Counted from the stretch's first letter, positions 19,312-28,243 are shown. The stretch: DNA of 64,000 nucleotides from Streptomyces himalayensis subsp. himalayensis (GCF_013778455.1 NZ_JACEHE010000004.1:1-64000), one strand, 5' to 3'. The notes: generated from the letters alone by a model not told the origin. Numbers and translations are program-made.

Positions 19312-19745
19312 TCCAGGACCCGAGGACGGGGCCCGCCCAGCGATCCGGTGAACTCGACTGGCTGCTGGACGACTTGGTGCTTCGCGCCGCCGAAGTCCGG
19401 CACGCCGTGGTGCTGTCGAACGACGGGCTGGCCGTTGGCGCCTCGAGCGCCCTCACCCGCGAGGACGCCGAGCATCTGGCCGCCGTGGCCTCGGGCTTCC
19501 ACAGCCTCGCCAAGGGTGCGGGCCGCCAGTTCGGCATCGGCGGAGTGCGCCAGACCATGGTGGAGATGGACGACGGCTTCCTGTTCGTCGCCGCCGCGGG
19601 CAGCGGCTCCTGCCTCGCCGTTCTCACCGCCGCGACGGCCGACATCGGTCTCGTGGCGTACGAGATGGCCCGGCTGGTGAAGCGGGTGGGCGAGCATCTG
19701 CACACTCCCGCGCGCGTGCCCGCGCGCCCGCCGGCCGGCGGATGA
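19308..19745 (+). CDS. cvnB: Conservon roadblock/LC7-domain protein
   Basis: A 145-residue roadblock/LC7 protein. The conserved core LDWLLDDLVLRAAEVRHAV, then LSNDGLAVGASS and the segment VRQTMVEMDDGFLFV, are diagnostic of the CvnB family. Roadblock proteins act as regulatory or GTPase-activating partners of small GTPases, here presumably CvnD. The start overlaps the cvnA stop (ATGA) with a GAAGGAG site inside cvnA. The C-terminal 15 residues are a Pro/Arg-rich tail. Confidence 0.93.
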   Translation: MIQDPRTGPAQRSGELDWLLDDLVLRAAEVRHAVVLSNDGLAVGASSALTREDAEHLAAVASGFHSLAKGAGRQFGIGGVRQTMVEMDDGFLFVAAAGSGSCLAVLTAATADIGLVAYEMARLVKRVGEHLHTPARVPARPPAGG

Positions 19746-19763
19746 CCGAGGGCGGCGACGCAC

Positions 19764-20174
19764 ATGACCGAGGACAGGCCCGTCGGCCCGGGGATGCCGG
19801 ACAGCCGGTGGTACGACAACGAGGCGGGGCCCCTCGTCCGCCCCTACGCGATGACGGGCGGCCGGACCCGGCCGGGCCCGGCCGGGGCGTACTTCGACCT
19901 CATCGCGCTCATCACGCTCGACGAGAACGCGCCGCGCTACGACGAAACGGCTGTCGGGCCGGAGCACCGTGCGCTGATCGAACTGTGCCGCATCGACACC
20001 CAGTCGGTCGCGGAACTGGCCGCCGGTGCCGATCTGCCCGTGGGTGTGGTCAGGGTGCTGCTCGGCGACCTCCTGGAGCTGGGCTGCGTCACGGTCAGCC
20101 GACCCGTGCCGCCCGCCCAGCTCCCCGACGAAAAGATCCTCAGGGAGGTAATCAATGGGCTCCGAGCGCTCTGA
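19764..20174 (+). CDS. cvnC: Conservon DUF742 protein
   Basis: A 136-residue DUF742 protein. The hallmarks VRPYAMTGGRTRP and the helix-turn-helix-like segment SVAELAAGADLPVGVVRVLL are clear, ending in the usual EKILREVINGLRAL. DUF742 proteins are always found next to CvnB and CvnD, and their fold suggests a winged helix, but the molecular role is not established. It begins 18 nt after cvnB and overlaps the start of cvnD by 20 nt, so the four genes form one transcription unit. Confidence 0.93.
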   Translation: MTEDRPVGPGMPDSRWYDNEAGPLVRPYAMTGGRTRPGPAGAYFDLIALITLDENAPRYDETAVGPEHRALIELCRIDTQSVAELAAGADLPVGVVRVLLGDLLELGCVTVSRPVPPAQLPDEKILREVINGLRAL

Positions 20175-20763
20175 GTCCGCGGGTGGCGGCACGACGGCCC
20201 CAATGGCGTTGAAGATTCTGGTCGCGGGCGGATTCGGGGTGGGCAAGACCACCCTGGTCGGCGCGGTCAGCGAGATACGTCCGCTGCGTACCGAGGAACA
20301 GCTGAGCGAGGTCGGCCAGTCGGTCGACGACACCGAGGGCGTGGACCAGAAGACCACGACGACCGTGGCCATGGACTTCGGCCGCATCACCATCAGGGCG
20401 GGCCTGTCGCTCTACCTCTTCGGCACACCGGGTCAGGACCGCTTCTGGTTCCTGTGGGACGAGTTGTCGCAGGGCTCGCTCGGCGCTGTCGTGCTGGCGG
20501 ACACCCGGCGGCTCGAGGACTGCTTCCCCGCCGTCGACTACTTCGAGCACCGGCGCATCCCGTTCGTGGTGGCAGTGAACTGCTTCCCGGGCGCGCGCAC
20601 CTACGGTGCCACGGACGTGTCACGCGCCCTCGACCTCGACCGGGGCACGCCGGTGGTGCTGTGCGACGCCCGCGACCGCGACTCCGGAAAGGAGGTGCTG
20701 ATCCGGCTGGTCGAGTACGCCGGGCGGATGCACACCGCCCGGCTGCTCGACTCGGTCGGGTGA
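20155..20763 (+). CDS. cvnD: Conservon small GTP-binding protein
   Basis: A 202-residue GTPase of the CvnD type. The P-loop GGFGVGKTTLVG is near 24-35, the switch II region is LFGTPGQDRFWFLWDEL, and AVNCFPGA replaces the classical NKxD motif, as usual for this family. It is cytoplasmic and probably cycles between GTP and GDP under control of CvnA-C. GGGAGG lies upstream of the ATG inside cvnC. No adjacent P450 gene (often linked to conservons) is present. Confidence 0.93.
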   Translation: MGSERSESAGGGTTAPMALKILVAGGFGVGKTTLVGAVSEIRPLRTEEQLSEVGQSVDDTEGVDQKTTTTVAMDFGRITIRAGLSLYLFGTPGQDRFWFLWDELSQGSLGAVVLADTRRLEDCFPAVDYFEHRRIPFVVAVNCFPGARTYGATDVSRALDLDRGTPVVLCDARDRDSGKEVLIRLVEYAGRMHTARLLDSVG

Positions 20764-20826
20764 CGACTGCCGACCGTGAGGTGAGTGATTGATCCTGGCG
20801 TCCGGGGATCCTGACGTCGGGACTGA

Positions 20827-21255
20827 TCAGTCCGCGACCCCGGCCTGGGCGACGACCTGATCGATCCTCACCCGCACCAGAAGCTCGCCCGGCACGCCGT
20901 TGCGCGCTCCGAACTCCTCGGCCCTGTCCTCACCCATGTAGCGAGCGCCGATCCGCGTCGCCCAGTGACGCACCTCGTCGACGTCCTCGGACAGTTCCGC
21001 ATGTCCGCGAAGTATGACGAAGGCGTACGGCGGACGGTCGTCGTCCACGCAGAGCGCCACCCTTCCGTCGCGTGCCAGATTCCGTCCCTTCACCGACTCC
21101 CGCCCGGTGTTGAACACCAGATCATCTCCGTCCAGCAGAAACCAGATCGGTGTCACGTGCGGACCGCCGTCGGCCCGGACGGTCGACAGTTTGCCTGTGC
21201 GGGTGCCCTGCGAGACGAAGGCCCGCCATTCATCATCGGTCATCTTCTGTGCCAT
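20827..21255 (-). CDS. PPOX-class F420-dependent oxidoreductase
   Basis: A 142-residue split-barrel flavin/F420 enzyme of the pyridoxamine-phosphate-oxidase-like class. The pattern GTRTGKLSTVRADGGPHVTPIWF, here quoted only by its ends GTRTGKL and HVTPIWF, then GRNLARDGRVALCVDD and the C-terminal ARYMGEDRAEEF are characteristic of the F420-binding subfamily. The substrate is unknown. GGAGG lies close to the ATG at 21255; a second ATG four codons in is possible. The gene sits on the opposite strand between two roadblock genes. Confidence 0.88.
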   Translation of the reverse strand: MAQKMTDDEWRAFVSQGTRTGKLSTVRADGGPHVTPIWFLLDGDDLVFNTGRESVKGRNLARDGRVALCVDDDRPPYAFVILRGHAELSEDVDEVRHWATRIGARYMGEDRAEEFGARNGVPGELLVRVRIDQVVAQAGVAD

Positions 21256-21353
21256 GCCTCCATCCTGCTTGCCCGGGACCCGGCGGTGGGGAAGGCTGGC
21301 GACTCGGATCCTCCGGACCGGAGGCGACCGCATCGGGAACGGGGAGACGGATC

Positions 21354-21767
21354 ATGGCGCGGAACGGGGAACTCGCCTGGCTGCTCGACGACCTGACCAA
21401 CCGGGTCGACTCGGTACACCATGCGCTGGTGCTCTCCAACGACGGGCTCGTCACGGGTTCGAGCACCGGCCTGCGGCGGGAGGACGCCGAGCATCTGGCG
21501 GCTGTCTCATCGGGGTTGCACAGTCTGGCCAAGGGGTCGGGCCGCCACTTCGGGGCGGGAGGCGTGCGCCAGACGATGATCGAGTTCGATGAGGCGGTGC
21601 TCTTCGTCACGGCGGCCGGTGACGGCAGCTGCCTGTGCGTGCTGACATCCGCTGAGGCCGACATCGGCCAGGTCGCCTACGAGATGACGCTGCTCGTGAG
21701 CCGCGTCGGAGAGCACCTCGGCGTGGACGCACGGCGCCCGGAAGGCTCCCCTGAAAACGGTCTCTGA
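21354..21767 (+). CDS. Second roadblock/LC7-domain protein
   Basis: A 137-residue protein highly similar to the CvnB protein 2 kb upstream (both share WLLDDL, HxxxLSNDGL, REDAEHLAAV, LHSLAKG and VRQTM). The ATG at 21354 has a GGGGAG site. It is not followed by DUF742 or GTPase genes, so it is an orphan copy. It may compete with or substitute for CvnB in binding the local GTPase, or it may be a remnant of a duplicated conservon. This interpretation is inferred from similarity and location. Confidence 0.9.
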   Translation: MARNGELAWLLDDLTNRVDSVHHALVLSNDGLVTGSSTGLRREDAEHLAAVSSGLHSLAKGSGRHFGAGGVRQTMIEFDEAVLFVTAAGDGSCLCVLTSAEADIGQVAYEMTLLVSRVGEHLGVDARRPEGSPENGL

Positions 21768-21885
21768 CTTGGGCATACGTGCTTGCCGTCAGAGTTATCC
21801 ACAGGCTCGGCGGAGAGTGCGGGCGCCGGGCTACGGTTTTCCCCGGAAGCAGTCACCAGAACGCGTCTCACGGGGGAGAACCGAC

Positions 21886-22836
21886 ATGACAGGCAACACG
21901 CTGACGACGGCCGCGGGCGCTCAGGGCCCTGCGCACAGTGACCGGCCGCCGGTTGCGCAGAGTCGCGCGGCCCGCGAACTCGGCTTGAAGAGGAGCGAGT
22001 TCGACCTGGCAGTACTGCTGGGGCGTATCCGCACCGTGCCGGACGAGGCCGGCGGGCGCCGCCGCGTCACCGTGGAGGAGCTCCAGCGCGTCCGCACCGC
22101 CGAAGGGTTTCCCGACTCACTCCGGCAGCAGATCAGGGTCGTGGGCACGACCGAGGGGGCTGAGCTGATGGGTATCAGCTCGGCCAGGTTCACCAAGCTG
22201 GCCCGCCTCGGGCTGCTGGTGCCGGTGAGGTTCTATCTGAACCGCTATCGGGCGGTGGTCTGGCTGTATCTCGCCCAGGAGTTGCAGCAGTTCGCAGGGG
22301 AAGAGGCCAACGCCCCGTTGCTCGGAGGCCGTGTGTCCACCGCTCTGCGGGAACAGCTCGCGGAGGGCGTCGACGTGCGCGCCCGCAACTGGCGAGGCCG
22401 CTACACCGGATTGCTCCTGCGCCGGACGGAGGACACATGGGAGCGTGCCGCGGTCGTGGCCTCGCTGCTCGACCCGGTCCAGGTTGCCGAGATCGTCCCG
22501 GATCCCTATGAACGCTCCTACCTCAACCGTCTGCGGCCCCAAGTGCCAGGTCATGGCGCGCCCGATTCCCCGGCGGCGCAGCTGACCGAGCGGATCATGA
22601 CGGCGGACGACCCGGACGAGATCCTGTGGGTGCGTGCGAACCTTTCACTGGCCCTGGCCGAAGCCCGGGAGGACCGGCCCGCGCCGCGGCCGGCGTCAGG
22701 GGGAGGCATCCCTGTTCCACGAGCGCCGGAGCAGCGGGCGAGCCCGGCCTGCGAAGCGCTGGCCGATCTGCCTGATGCCAAGCAGTCGAGAGGCCTGCTC
22801 AGGTGGATGCGCCGCAAACGCGCCGACGACTCCTGA
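21886..22836 (+). CDS. Streptomyces hypothetical protein (DUF6397-like)
   Basis: A 316-residue soluble protein. Residues 20-70 contain a MerR-like helical segment (AARELGLKRSEFDLAVLLGRI, described here by its ends AARELGL and VLLGRI) and residues 95-130 a second one (AELMGISSARFTKLARLGLL), suggesting a DNA- or protein-binding core. The C-terminal third is Pro-rich. It resembles a Streptomyces-restricted domain of unknown function that I believe is DUF6397; the label is tentative. CGGGGGAG precedes the ATG. Upstream is a single DnaA-box-like TTATCCACA at 21795-21803, of doubtful meaning. Confidence 0.72.
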   Translation: MTGNTLTTAAGAQGPAHSDRPPVAQSRAARELGLKRSEFDLAVLLGRIRTVPDEAGGRRRVTVEELQRVRTAEGFPDSLRQQIRVVGTTEGAELMGISSARFTKLARLGLLVPVRFYLNRYRAVVWLYLAQELQQFAGEEANAPLLGGRVSTALREQLAEGVDVRARNWRGRYTGLLLRRTEDTWERAAVVASLLDPVQVAEIVPDPYERSYLNRLRPQVPGHGAPDSPAAQLTERIMTADDPDEILWVRANLSLALAEAREDRPAPRPASGGGIPVPRAPEQRASPACEALADLPDAKQSRGLLRWMRRKRADDS

Positions 22837-23020
22837 TGCGATGCCGTCCTCAGGGGTACTGATCGCGAGTGTGCTCATAGGGCGTGATCCGTGACCGTCC
22901 TCATAGATCCAGATCCCTTATAGGCCTTGATCCACGTCGGCGCCAGGTCCGTCGGCGGGGCGTGGCGGCCAGTGCTGAGTGCCGGGCGTCGCGACGGGGA
23001 GAACGTTGCCTGTTGGGGCA

Positions 23021-23371
23021 CTAGTCCAGACTGTCGGCCCAGTTCGCCGGTACGCGTCCCTCAGGGCCGGGTGCGGGCTGATCGGCAGGGTGGCATTCGG
23101 GCGGAGCCAACTCCGGACCTGATTCGTACATTTCGGAGGTCTCGTAGTTCCAGAACCAGCCTTCGCCCGGTTCGAAGCTGCGAATCATCGGGTGTCCGGT
23201 GGCCCGGAAATGGGCGGTCGCATGCTTCGCCGGCGAGGAGTCGCAGCAGCCGATGTGGCCGCACTGCGCGCATCGCCGCAGATGGAACCACCATCCACCG
23301 GAGTCCTCGCACTCGGCGCATCCGGTGCCGCTCGGCGGGGCGTAGGGGTCGATTCCGTATGGGGTGCTCAT
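23021..23371 (-). CDS. UBP-type zinc-finger protein
   Basis: A 116-residue protein built around a UBP/ZnF zinc finger: CAEC near 18-21, CAQCGHIGCCD near 34-44, and histidines in KHATAHFRATGHP near 50-61. In eukaryotes the domain binds ubiquitin C-termini; bacterial copies have no ubiquitin and their ligand is unknown. The C-terminal SFEPGEGWFWNYETSEMY is part of the same domain. Its ATG overlaps the histidine kinase stop by 4 nt, making it the third gene of a coupled operon with a redox-like reductase. Confidence 0.9.
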   Translation of the reverse strand: MSTPYGIDPYAPPSGTGCAECEDSGGWWFHLRRCAQCGHIGCCDSSPAKHATAHFRATGHPMIRSFEPGEGWFWNYETSEMYESGPELAPPECHPADQPAPGPEGRVPANWADSLD

Positions 23372-24831
23372 GACGGCTCCTGTGGGGCGTCGGGGCCCTC
23401 GGTGGTCAGGGGCAGGCGTACCTGGAAACGGGTGTCGCCGGGGACGGACTCGAACCGGAGGTCTCCGTTGTGTTTGTTGACGACGATGCGCCAGGAGATG
23501 TCCAGGCCGAGTCCGGTGCCCTCGCCCACCGGCTTGGTGGTGAAGAACGGGTCGAAGATGCGGTCGCGGATCTCCTCGGGCACGCCGGGTCCGGTGTCCC
23601 CGAATTCCACTAGGACGTGGTCGCCGTCGAGTGCGGTGCGGACAGTCAGTGTTCCTTGGGCGTCGGTGTCCGTGCTGTGCATTGCGGAGACCGCGTTGTC
23701 GATCAGGTTTGTCCACACCTGGTTGAGCTCGCCGGGGTAGGCCGGGATCTTGGGGAGGTTGCAGTCGTAGTCCTTGACGACGGTGATGTGGGGGCCGATC
23801 TTGCCGGAGAGCATCAGCAGGGTGCTGTCGAGCAGTTCATGAACGTTGGCGACCTGGTAGGGCGCCCGGTCGAGCTGGGAGTACTGCTTGGCCGCGTTGA
23901 CGAGACTGGAGACGCGAGTGGTCGAGTCCTCGATCTCGTTCATGAGCAGCTCGGTCTCGACGGTGTAGTTCAGCCACCGCACGGCGCCTTCGAGGGTGCC
24001 CTCGTCCACGGTTGCCGCGACCTGGTCCAGCCAGTCGGTGTCGAGGCCGCCCTGGACGAACGTCGGGGCGAGGCCCCATCCGCCCGCGATGCCGTGGTCG
24101 TCCAGCCAGTCGGAGATGGCGTCCTCCCGGTCCGAGGCCTCGAGCGGGCTGAGGGTGTTGGTCTTGGCGACCCGCTCGGCGGTGCGTTCCTGAACCTCGA
24201 TGAGCGTTTCCAGGCTGGCTCGCTGATACGGGCCGCTGGCGATGGCGCGGAGCTTGTGGCGCATGTGGGCGACCCGCTCCCGCAGCGCCGACGTGGCCCG
24301 CACCGCCGCGGCGGCAGGATTGTTCAGCTCATGGGTCAGGCCGGCGGAGAGCGAGCCGAGAGCAAGGAGCCGTTCTCGCTGTCCGATGGCCTCCTGGGAG
24401 TTCTTGGTGCCGAAGAAGAGCCCTTCCAGCAGGTGTACGGCCATGGGGAACCACTCGCGCATGACGGCGGCGAACGTGTCCGCGGGCAGCACGAAGAACC
24501 TCGAGGGCTCGGTGACGCGCATGGAGCTGTTGTAAACCTGCGGCACCCGGTCGCCGAGGTATGCCTGGAAGGCCCCGGAGTAGACGCCGCGGGTGGACGT
24601 CCGGCCGGTCTCCACGTCGTAGGACCTGACGCGGCGCGAGAGGACGACCGTGCCCTGGAGCAGTACGTAGAAGCAGGTCGCCGGGTCGCCCTCTGTGTAC
24701 ACGGGCCCGGGCTCGAACCGTTCCACGCGGCCTTCCCGGCACAGCCGCGCGAGCTGGTCCGGGGCCAGTTTCTCGAACAGGAACAGGGAGCCGAGCTCCT
24801 CCTGGCTGCAAGGCAGCGGCTGCCCGTTCAC
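23368..24831 (-). CDS. Histidine kinase with N-terminal cyclic-nucleotide-binding domain
   Basis: A 487-residue soluble sensor kinase. Residues 12-125 form a CNB (cNMP-binding) domain ([15 protein letters not shown], then [18 protein letters not shown]). The phospho-acceptor His167 is in [13 protein letters not shown]. The ATPase has [15 protein letters not shown] (N box), GDTGPGVP (G1) and [10 protein letters not shown] (G2). It has no transmembrane segment. The start is the GTG at 24831, which overlaps the upstream reductase stop (GTGA). The likely partner is the receiver domain fused to that reductase. Confidence 0.9.
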   Translation of the reverse strand: MNGQPLPCSQEELGSLFLFEKLAPDQLARLCREGRVERFEPGPVYTEGDPATCFYVLLQGTVVLSRRVRSYDVETGRTSTRGVYSGAFQAYLGDRVPQVYNSSMRVTEPSRFFVLPADTFAAVMREWFPMAVHLLEGLFFGTKNSQEAIGQRERLLALGSLSAGLTHELNNPAAAAVRATSALRERVAHMRHKLRAIASGPYQRASLETLIEVQERTAERVAKTNTLSPLEASDREDAISDWLDDHGIAGGWGLAPTFVQGGLDTDWLDQVAATVDEGTLEGAVRWLNYTVETELLMNEIEDSTTRVSSLVNAAKQYSQLDRAPYQVANVHELLDSTLLMLSGKIGPHITVVKDYDCNLPKIPAYPGELNQVWTNLIDNAVSAMHSTDTDAQGTLTVRTALDGDHVLVEFGDTGPGVPEEIRDRIFDPFFTTKPVGEGTGLGLDISWRIVVNKHNGDLRFESVPGDTRFQVRLPLTTEGPDAPQEPS

Positions 24832-26504
24832 GACTGCTCCAGATACCGGTGTACCAGCATGACGGCCATGGCTCCCTCTCCGACGGCGGAGGCGACGCGC
24901 TTGGCGGATTCGGCGCGCGCGTCCCCTGCCACGAACACGCCGGGCACATTCGTCTCCAGGTGGTACGGCGGCCGGTCCAGCTCCCAGTCCGCCGGCGGAT
25001 GCCCTTCGGCGGTCAGATCGGGGCCGGTCAGAATGAACCCTCGGGAGTCCCTGAGTACCGTGCCGTCCAGCCAGTCGGTCAGTGGGGCCGCGCCGATGAA
25101 CACGAACAGCCACTGGGCGTCGACGAGTTCGGTGTGCCCGGTCGTCGTGTTGCGCAGGGTCAGCTGCTCCAGGTGGTCCGAGCCGTGGGCTGCCTCGACG
25201 ACCGTGGTGGTGCGCACCGAGATCGTGGGTGCGTCCATGACCTGCTGTACGAGGTAGTGCGACATCGAAGCGGCCAGGGAAGAGCCGCGCACCAGGATGG
25301 TGACCGACTTGGCGCCGCGGGCCAGGTACATGGCGGCCTGTCCGGCGGAGTTCGCGCCGCCGACGATGTACACGTCATGGCCCTGGCATGCGGGGGCCTC
25401 GGTCAGTGACGAGCCGTAGAACACCCCGCAACCGGTCAGCTCGGCCACGCCGGGCGCGTCCAGCTGCCGGTACGACACACCCGTCGCGAGGATCACGGAG
25501 TGCGCGGCGATCGCGGAGCCGTCCGAGAACCGTACGGTGCGTGACGCCCCGTTGACCTCCAGTGCGGTGACCTCGCGTGCGGTCAGTATCTCCGCACCGA
25601 ACTTTGCCGCCTGGCGCCGAGCCCGGTCCGTGAGCTGTGCCCCGGACACTCCGTCCGGGAAGCCGAGGTAGTTCTCGATCCGGGAGCTCTGGCCTGCCTG
25701 GCCGCCGGTCGCCGAGCGCTCCACGAGGACGGTGCGCAGGCCCTCCGACGCCCCGTACACGGCGGCTCCCAGCCCGGCGGGCCCGCCGCCGATGATGACG
25801 AGGTCGTAGAGGTCGGCCGCCGGCGTCGTCGCCAGGCCGACCTGGGCGGCGAGGTCCTGGTCCCCGGGCTCGGTGAGCGGAGTGCCGTCCGGAGTGATCA
25901 CGAGCGGGAGCCGCAGACCGTCCGCGCCGGCGGCGGAGAGCAGCCGTCGGCCTTCCGGCTCGTCGGACGAGTACCAGCGGTACGGCACCTGGTTGCGGGC
26001 CAGGAACTCCCGTACCTCCGACGAGCGCGCCGACCAGCGGTGGCCGACGACCTTGGTGATGGGCACCGCCCGGTGGTCCGTGTGCCGCCAGCTCTCCAGC
26101 AGATCGTCCAGGACGGGGTAGAGCTTCTCCTCGGGCGGATCCCAGGGCTTGAGGAGGTAGTGATCGAGATCGACGACGTTGATTGCGTCGATGGCCGCGT
26201 TGGTGTCCGCGTAGGCGGTAAGGAGCACGCGACGGGCTCCCGGGTACACGTCGAGGGCCTGCTCCAGGAACTCGATGCCGTTCATCTGCGGCATGCGGTA
26301 GTCGGCCAGGATCACGGCCACCAGGTCGCCGCGCAGCTTCAGCTCACGCAGGGCGTCGAGCGCGGACTGCCCCGACTCGGCGCGCACGACACGGTACGAC
26401 TCGCCGTAGCGTCGTCGCAGGTCGCGGGCCACGGAACGCGACACGCCAGGGTCGTCGTCCACGGTCAGGATGATGGTCCGGCTTGCGTCGGCGGCCTGTG
26501 CCAT
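24828..26504 (-). CDS. Response-regulator receiver fused to thioredoxin-reductase-like flavoprotein
   Basis: A 558-residue fusion. Residues 10-130 are a receiver domain with acidic pocket Asp16-Asp18, phosphorylation site Asp68 (LADYRMPQMNG), Thr96 and Lys119. Residues 145-225 form a small thioredoxin-like linker. Residues 234-558 are a thioredoxin-reductase fold: FAD site IIGGGPAGLG (near 237), TGGQAGQSSRIENYLGF, NADPH site VGGANSAGQAA (near 381) and VFVAGDARAES. The redox CxxC is missing: only isolated Cys359 and Cys373 occur where CATC is expected. GGGAGACGT precedes the ATG. It is the first gene of an operon with the CNB kinase and UBP finger. Confidence 0.9.
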   Translation of the reverse strand: MAQAADASRTIILTVDDDPGVSRSVARDLRRRYGESYRVVRAESGQSALDALRELKLRGDLVAVILADYRMPQMNGIEFLEQALDVYPGARRVLLTAYADTNAAIDAINVVDLDHYLLKPWDPPEEKLYPVLDDLLESWRHTDHRAVPITKVVGHRWSARSSEVREFLARNQVPYRWYSSDEPEGRRLLSAAGADGLRLPLVITPDGTPLTEPGDQDLAAQVGLATTPAADLYDLVIIGGGPAGLGAAVYGASEGLRTVLVERSATGGQAGQSSRIENYLGFPDGVSGAQLTDRARRQAAKFGAEILTAREVTALEVNGASRTVRFSDGSAIAAHSVILATGVSYRQLDAPGVAELTGCGVFYGSSLTEAPACQGHDVYIVGGANSAGQAAMYLARGAKSVTILVRGSSLAASMSHYLVQQVMDAPTISVRTTTVVEAAHGSDHLEQLTLRNTTTGHTELVDAQWLFVFIGAAPLTDWLDGTVLRDSRGFILTGPDLTAEGHPPADWELDRPPYHLETNVPGVFVAGDARAESAKRVASAVGEGAMAVMLVHRYLEQS

Positions 26505-26646
26505 ACGTCTCCCACTCGGAGCTGATCGTCGTCGCGGCCTGACAGCCGCGGCGCCCGTGTGCACCCGTACGAGTGATGCCCATCCTATGTTCGATCGCCC
26601 CGCTTCGCCGTGAACCGTGGCGTACCCCGGTGTGCGCGCATCGGTG

Positions 26647-26664
26647 TGGTGAATCAGTGATCCA
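26647..26664. promoter_or_regulatory. Weak candidate operator upstream of GH3 gene
   Basis: TGGTGAATCAGTGATCCA is an imperfect dyad 25 nt before the GH3 start. Its reverse complement shares the ATTCACCA end with the operator in front of the sugar-binding-protein gene, but the spacer differs. This is a tentative assignment. Confidence 0.25.
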
Positions 26665-26688
26665 TCTTGCCCCTTGACTTTCGGATGA

Positions 26689-28188
26689 ATGAGCCAGAGC
26701 ATCTCCGGGGTGACCCACTCCGTCCACTCACCCGCCGACCCTGCTCTTCCCGCCGACCTGGACGAGGCCGCCCACCGCTGCCTGGTCGCGGGCTTCGAGG
26801 GCACCACGACCGTCCCCGACACCCTGAAGCGGCTCGTCGACCGCGGGCTGGGCGGGGTCATCCTGTTCACGCGCAACGTGCGCGACGCGGAACAGGTTCG
26901 CCGACTCACCGACGCGCTGCGGGCGGTCCGCCCCGATCTGCTGGTGGGCATAGACAACGAGGGCGGCGGTATCGGCCACCTGGTGAGCGCGGGCGCGCCC
27001 GACGTCCCCGGCTCCTGCGCGCTCGGCGTCGCCGACGACCCCTGGCTCACCGCCCGCTGCGCCGATGCTCTGGCCGGCCACCTGGCCTCGCTCGGCATCA
27101 CCGCCTCCTACGCCCCTGTCGCCGACCTCCAGCATCATCCGGACAACCCGATCGTGCGTACCCGCTCCTTCGGCGCCGAACCCGAGCTGGTCTCCCGCCA
27201 TCTGCGTGCCTGGATCGCCGCCACCGAGGCGCGCGGCATCGCCTCCTGCGCCAAGCACTTCCCGGGCCACGGCGGCACCACCACCGACAGCCACCATGAG
27301 ACGGCCGTCGACCCACGGCCGTACGACGAACTCGACCTCGCCCCTTTCCGGGCAGCTGTCGCGGCGGGCGTGCCCATGCTGATGAGCGCCCACGTCGTCT
27401 TCCCGGCGCTGGACCCCGACCGCCCCGCCACCCTGAGCCCCCGCATTCTGAGCGGCCTGCTCCGTGACGAACTCGGTTTCGACGGCGTCCTGGTCAGCGA
27501 CGCCCTGGAGATGAGGGCGATCGCCGACCGCTATGGCGAGGCGGCGGGCGCGCGGCTCGCGCTGGCCGCGGGCGCCGACCAGGTCATCGTCGCCGTGCCG
27601 GATCTTCAGATCACGCTCGCCTGCCGGAACGCGGTTCTCGATGCACTGGGCAGCGGCGAGTTGCTGGAGGAGCGGGTACGCGAGGCCGCGGGGCGGGTGC
27701 GGCGGCTGGCCGAGCGGTACGCGGCTCCAGCGGTCGCCGTCCACGGGTGGGACGGTGGAGCCGGACTGGAGGCGGCGCGCCGGGCCGTGCGGAGCCGCCT
27801 CGTGCCGGCGCCCGCGAGGGGTGCCCATGTCGTCGATCTGTTCCCGCCGCCGCACCCCGCGCTCAACTGGGGCGGCGAGGATCTGCTGACCGAGCTGGGT
27901 GCCGTCGACCCCACGGCCACGGGTACGGCGGTCAGCGGGCAGCCGGCCGACCCCGCGGCGCTCGTCGCCGCCGTCCTGCGCCGCGCCGCGGGCGTGCCCC
28001 TGGTCGTGGCCACGTACGACGCCGGGCTGCACCCTTGGCAGGCCGCGGTGCGGGACGCCCTGCTGGCCGGACGGCCGGACGCGGTACGCGTGTCCACCGG
28101 GATGCCGGAGGAGGGGGACGCCCTCTGCTCGTACGGCCGCGGCCGCGTGAACCTGCGCGCCGTGGCGGAGGTGCTGGCCGGATCATGA
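26689..28188 (+). CDS. GH3 beta-N-acetylhexosaminidase (NagZ-like)
   Basis: A 499-residue glycoside hydrolase family 3 protein, cytoplasmic (no signal peptide). The catalytic barrel contains KHFPGHGGTTTDSHH (near 180-194), the His/Asp general-acid loop of NagZ-type enzymes, and the nucleophile Asp in VLVSDALEMRAI (near 270). The C-terminal 150 residues form a second alpha/beta domain. The family removes terminal beta-linked N-acetylglucosamine, either from muropeptides or glycans. Location beside a GlcNAc kinase, alpha-mannosidase and sugar importer favours a role on imported GlcNAc-containing oligosaccharides. The ATG at 26689 lacks a strong ribosome binding site. Confidence 0.88.
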   Translation: MSQSISGVTHSVHSPADPALPADLDEAAHRCLVAGFEGTTTVPDTLKRLVDRGLGGVILFTRNVRDAEQVRRLTDALRAVRPDLLVGIDNEGGGIGHLVSAGAPDVPGSCALGVADDPWLTARCADALAGHLASLGITASYAPVADLQHHPDNPIVRTRSFGAEPELVSRHLRAWIAATEARGIASCAKHFPGHGGTTTDSHHETAVDPRPYDELDLAPFRAAVAAGVPMLMSAHVVFPALDPDRPATLSPRILSGLLRDELGFDGVLVSDALEMRAIADRYGEAAGARLALAAGADQVIVAVPDLQITLACRNAVLDALGSGELLEERVREAAGRVRRLAERYAAPAVAVHGWDGGAGLEAARRAVRSRLVPAPARGAHVVDLFPPPHPALNWGGEDLLTELGAVDPTATGTAVSGQPADPAALVAAVLRRAAGVPLVVATYDAGLHPWQAAVRDALLAGRPDAVRVSTGMPEEGDALCSYGRGRVNLRAVAEVLAGS

Positions 28189-28243
28189 ACCCCGCGCCGG
28201 CACCCCGCCACACGCGCGGCCATACGCGCGGCCATACGCGCCG

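Noticed and set aside
21795..21803. DnaA box TTATCCACA, possible origin
   Set aside because: Only one box is visible, without a cluster, AT-rich element or dnaA/dnaN genes.
22837..23020. Possible degraded gene in the gap after the DUF6397-like gene
   Set aside because: Short repeats of CTCATAG/TTGATCC type are present, but no frame or similarity can be recognised.
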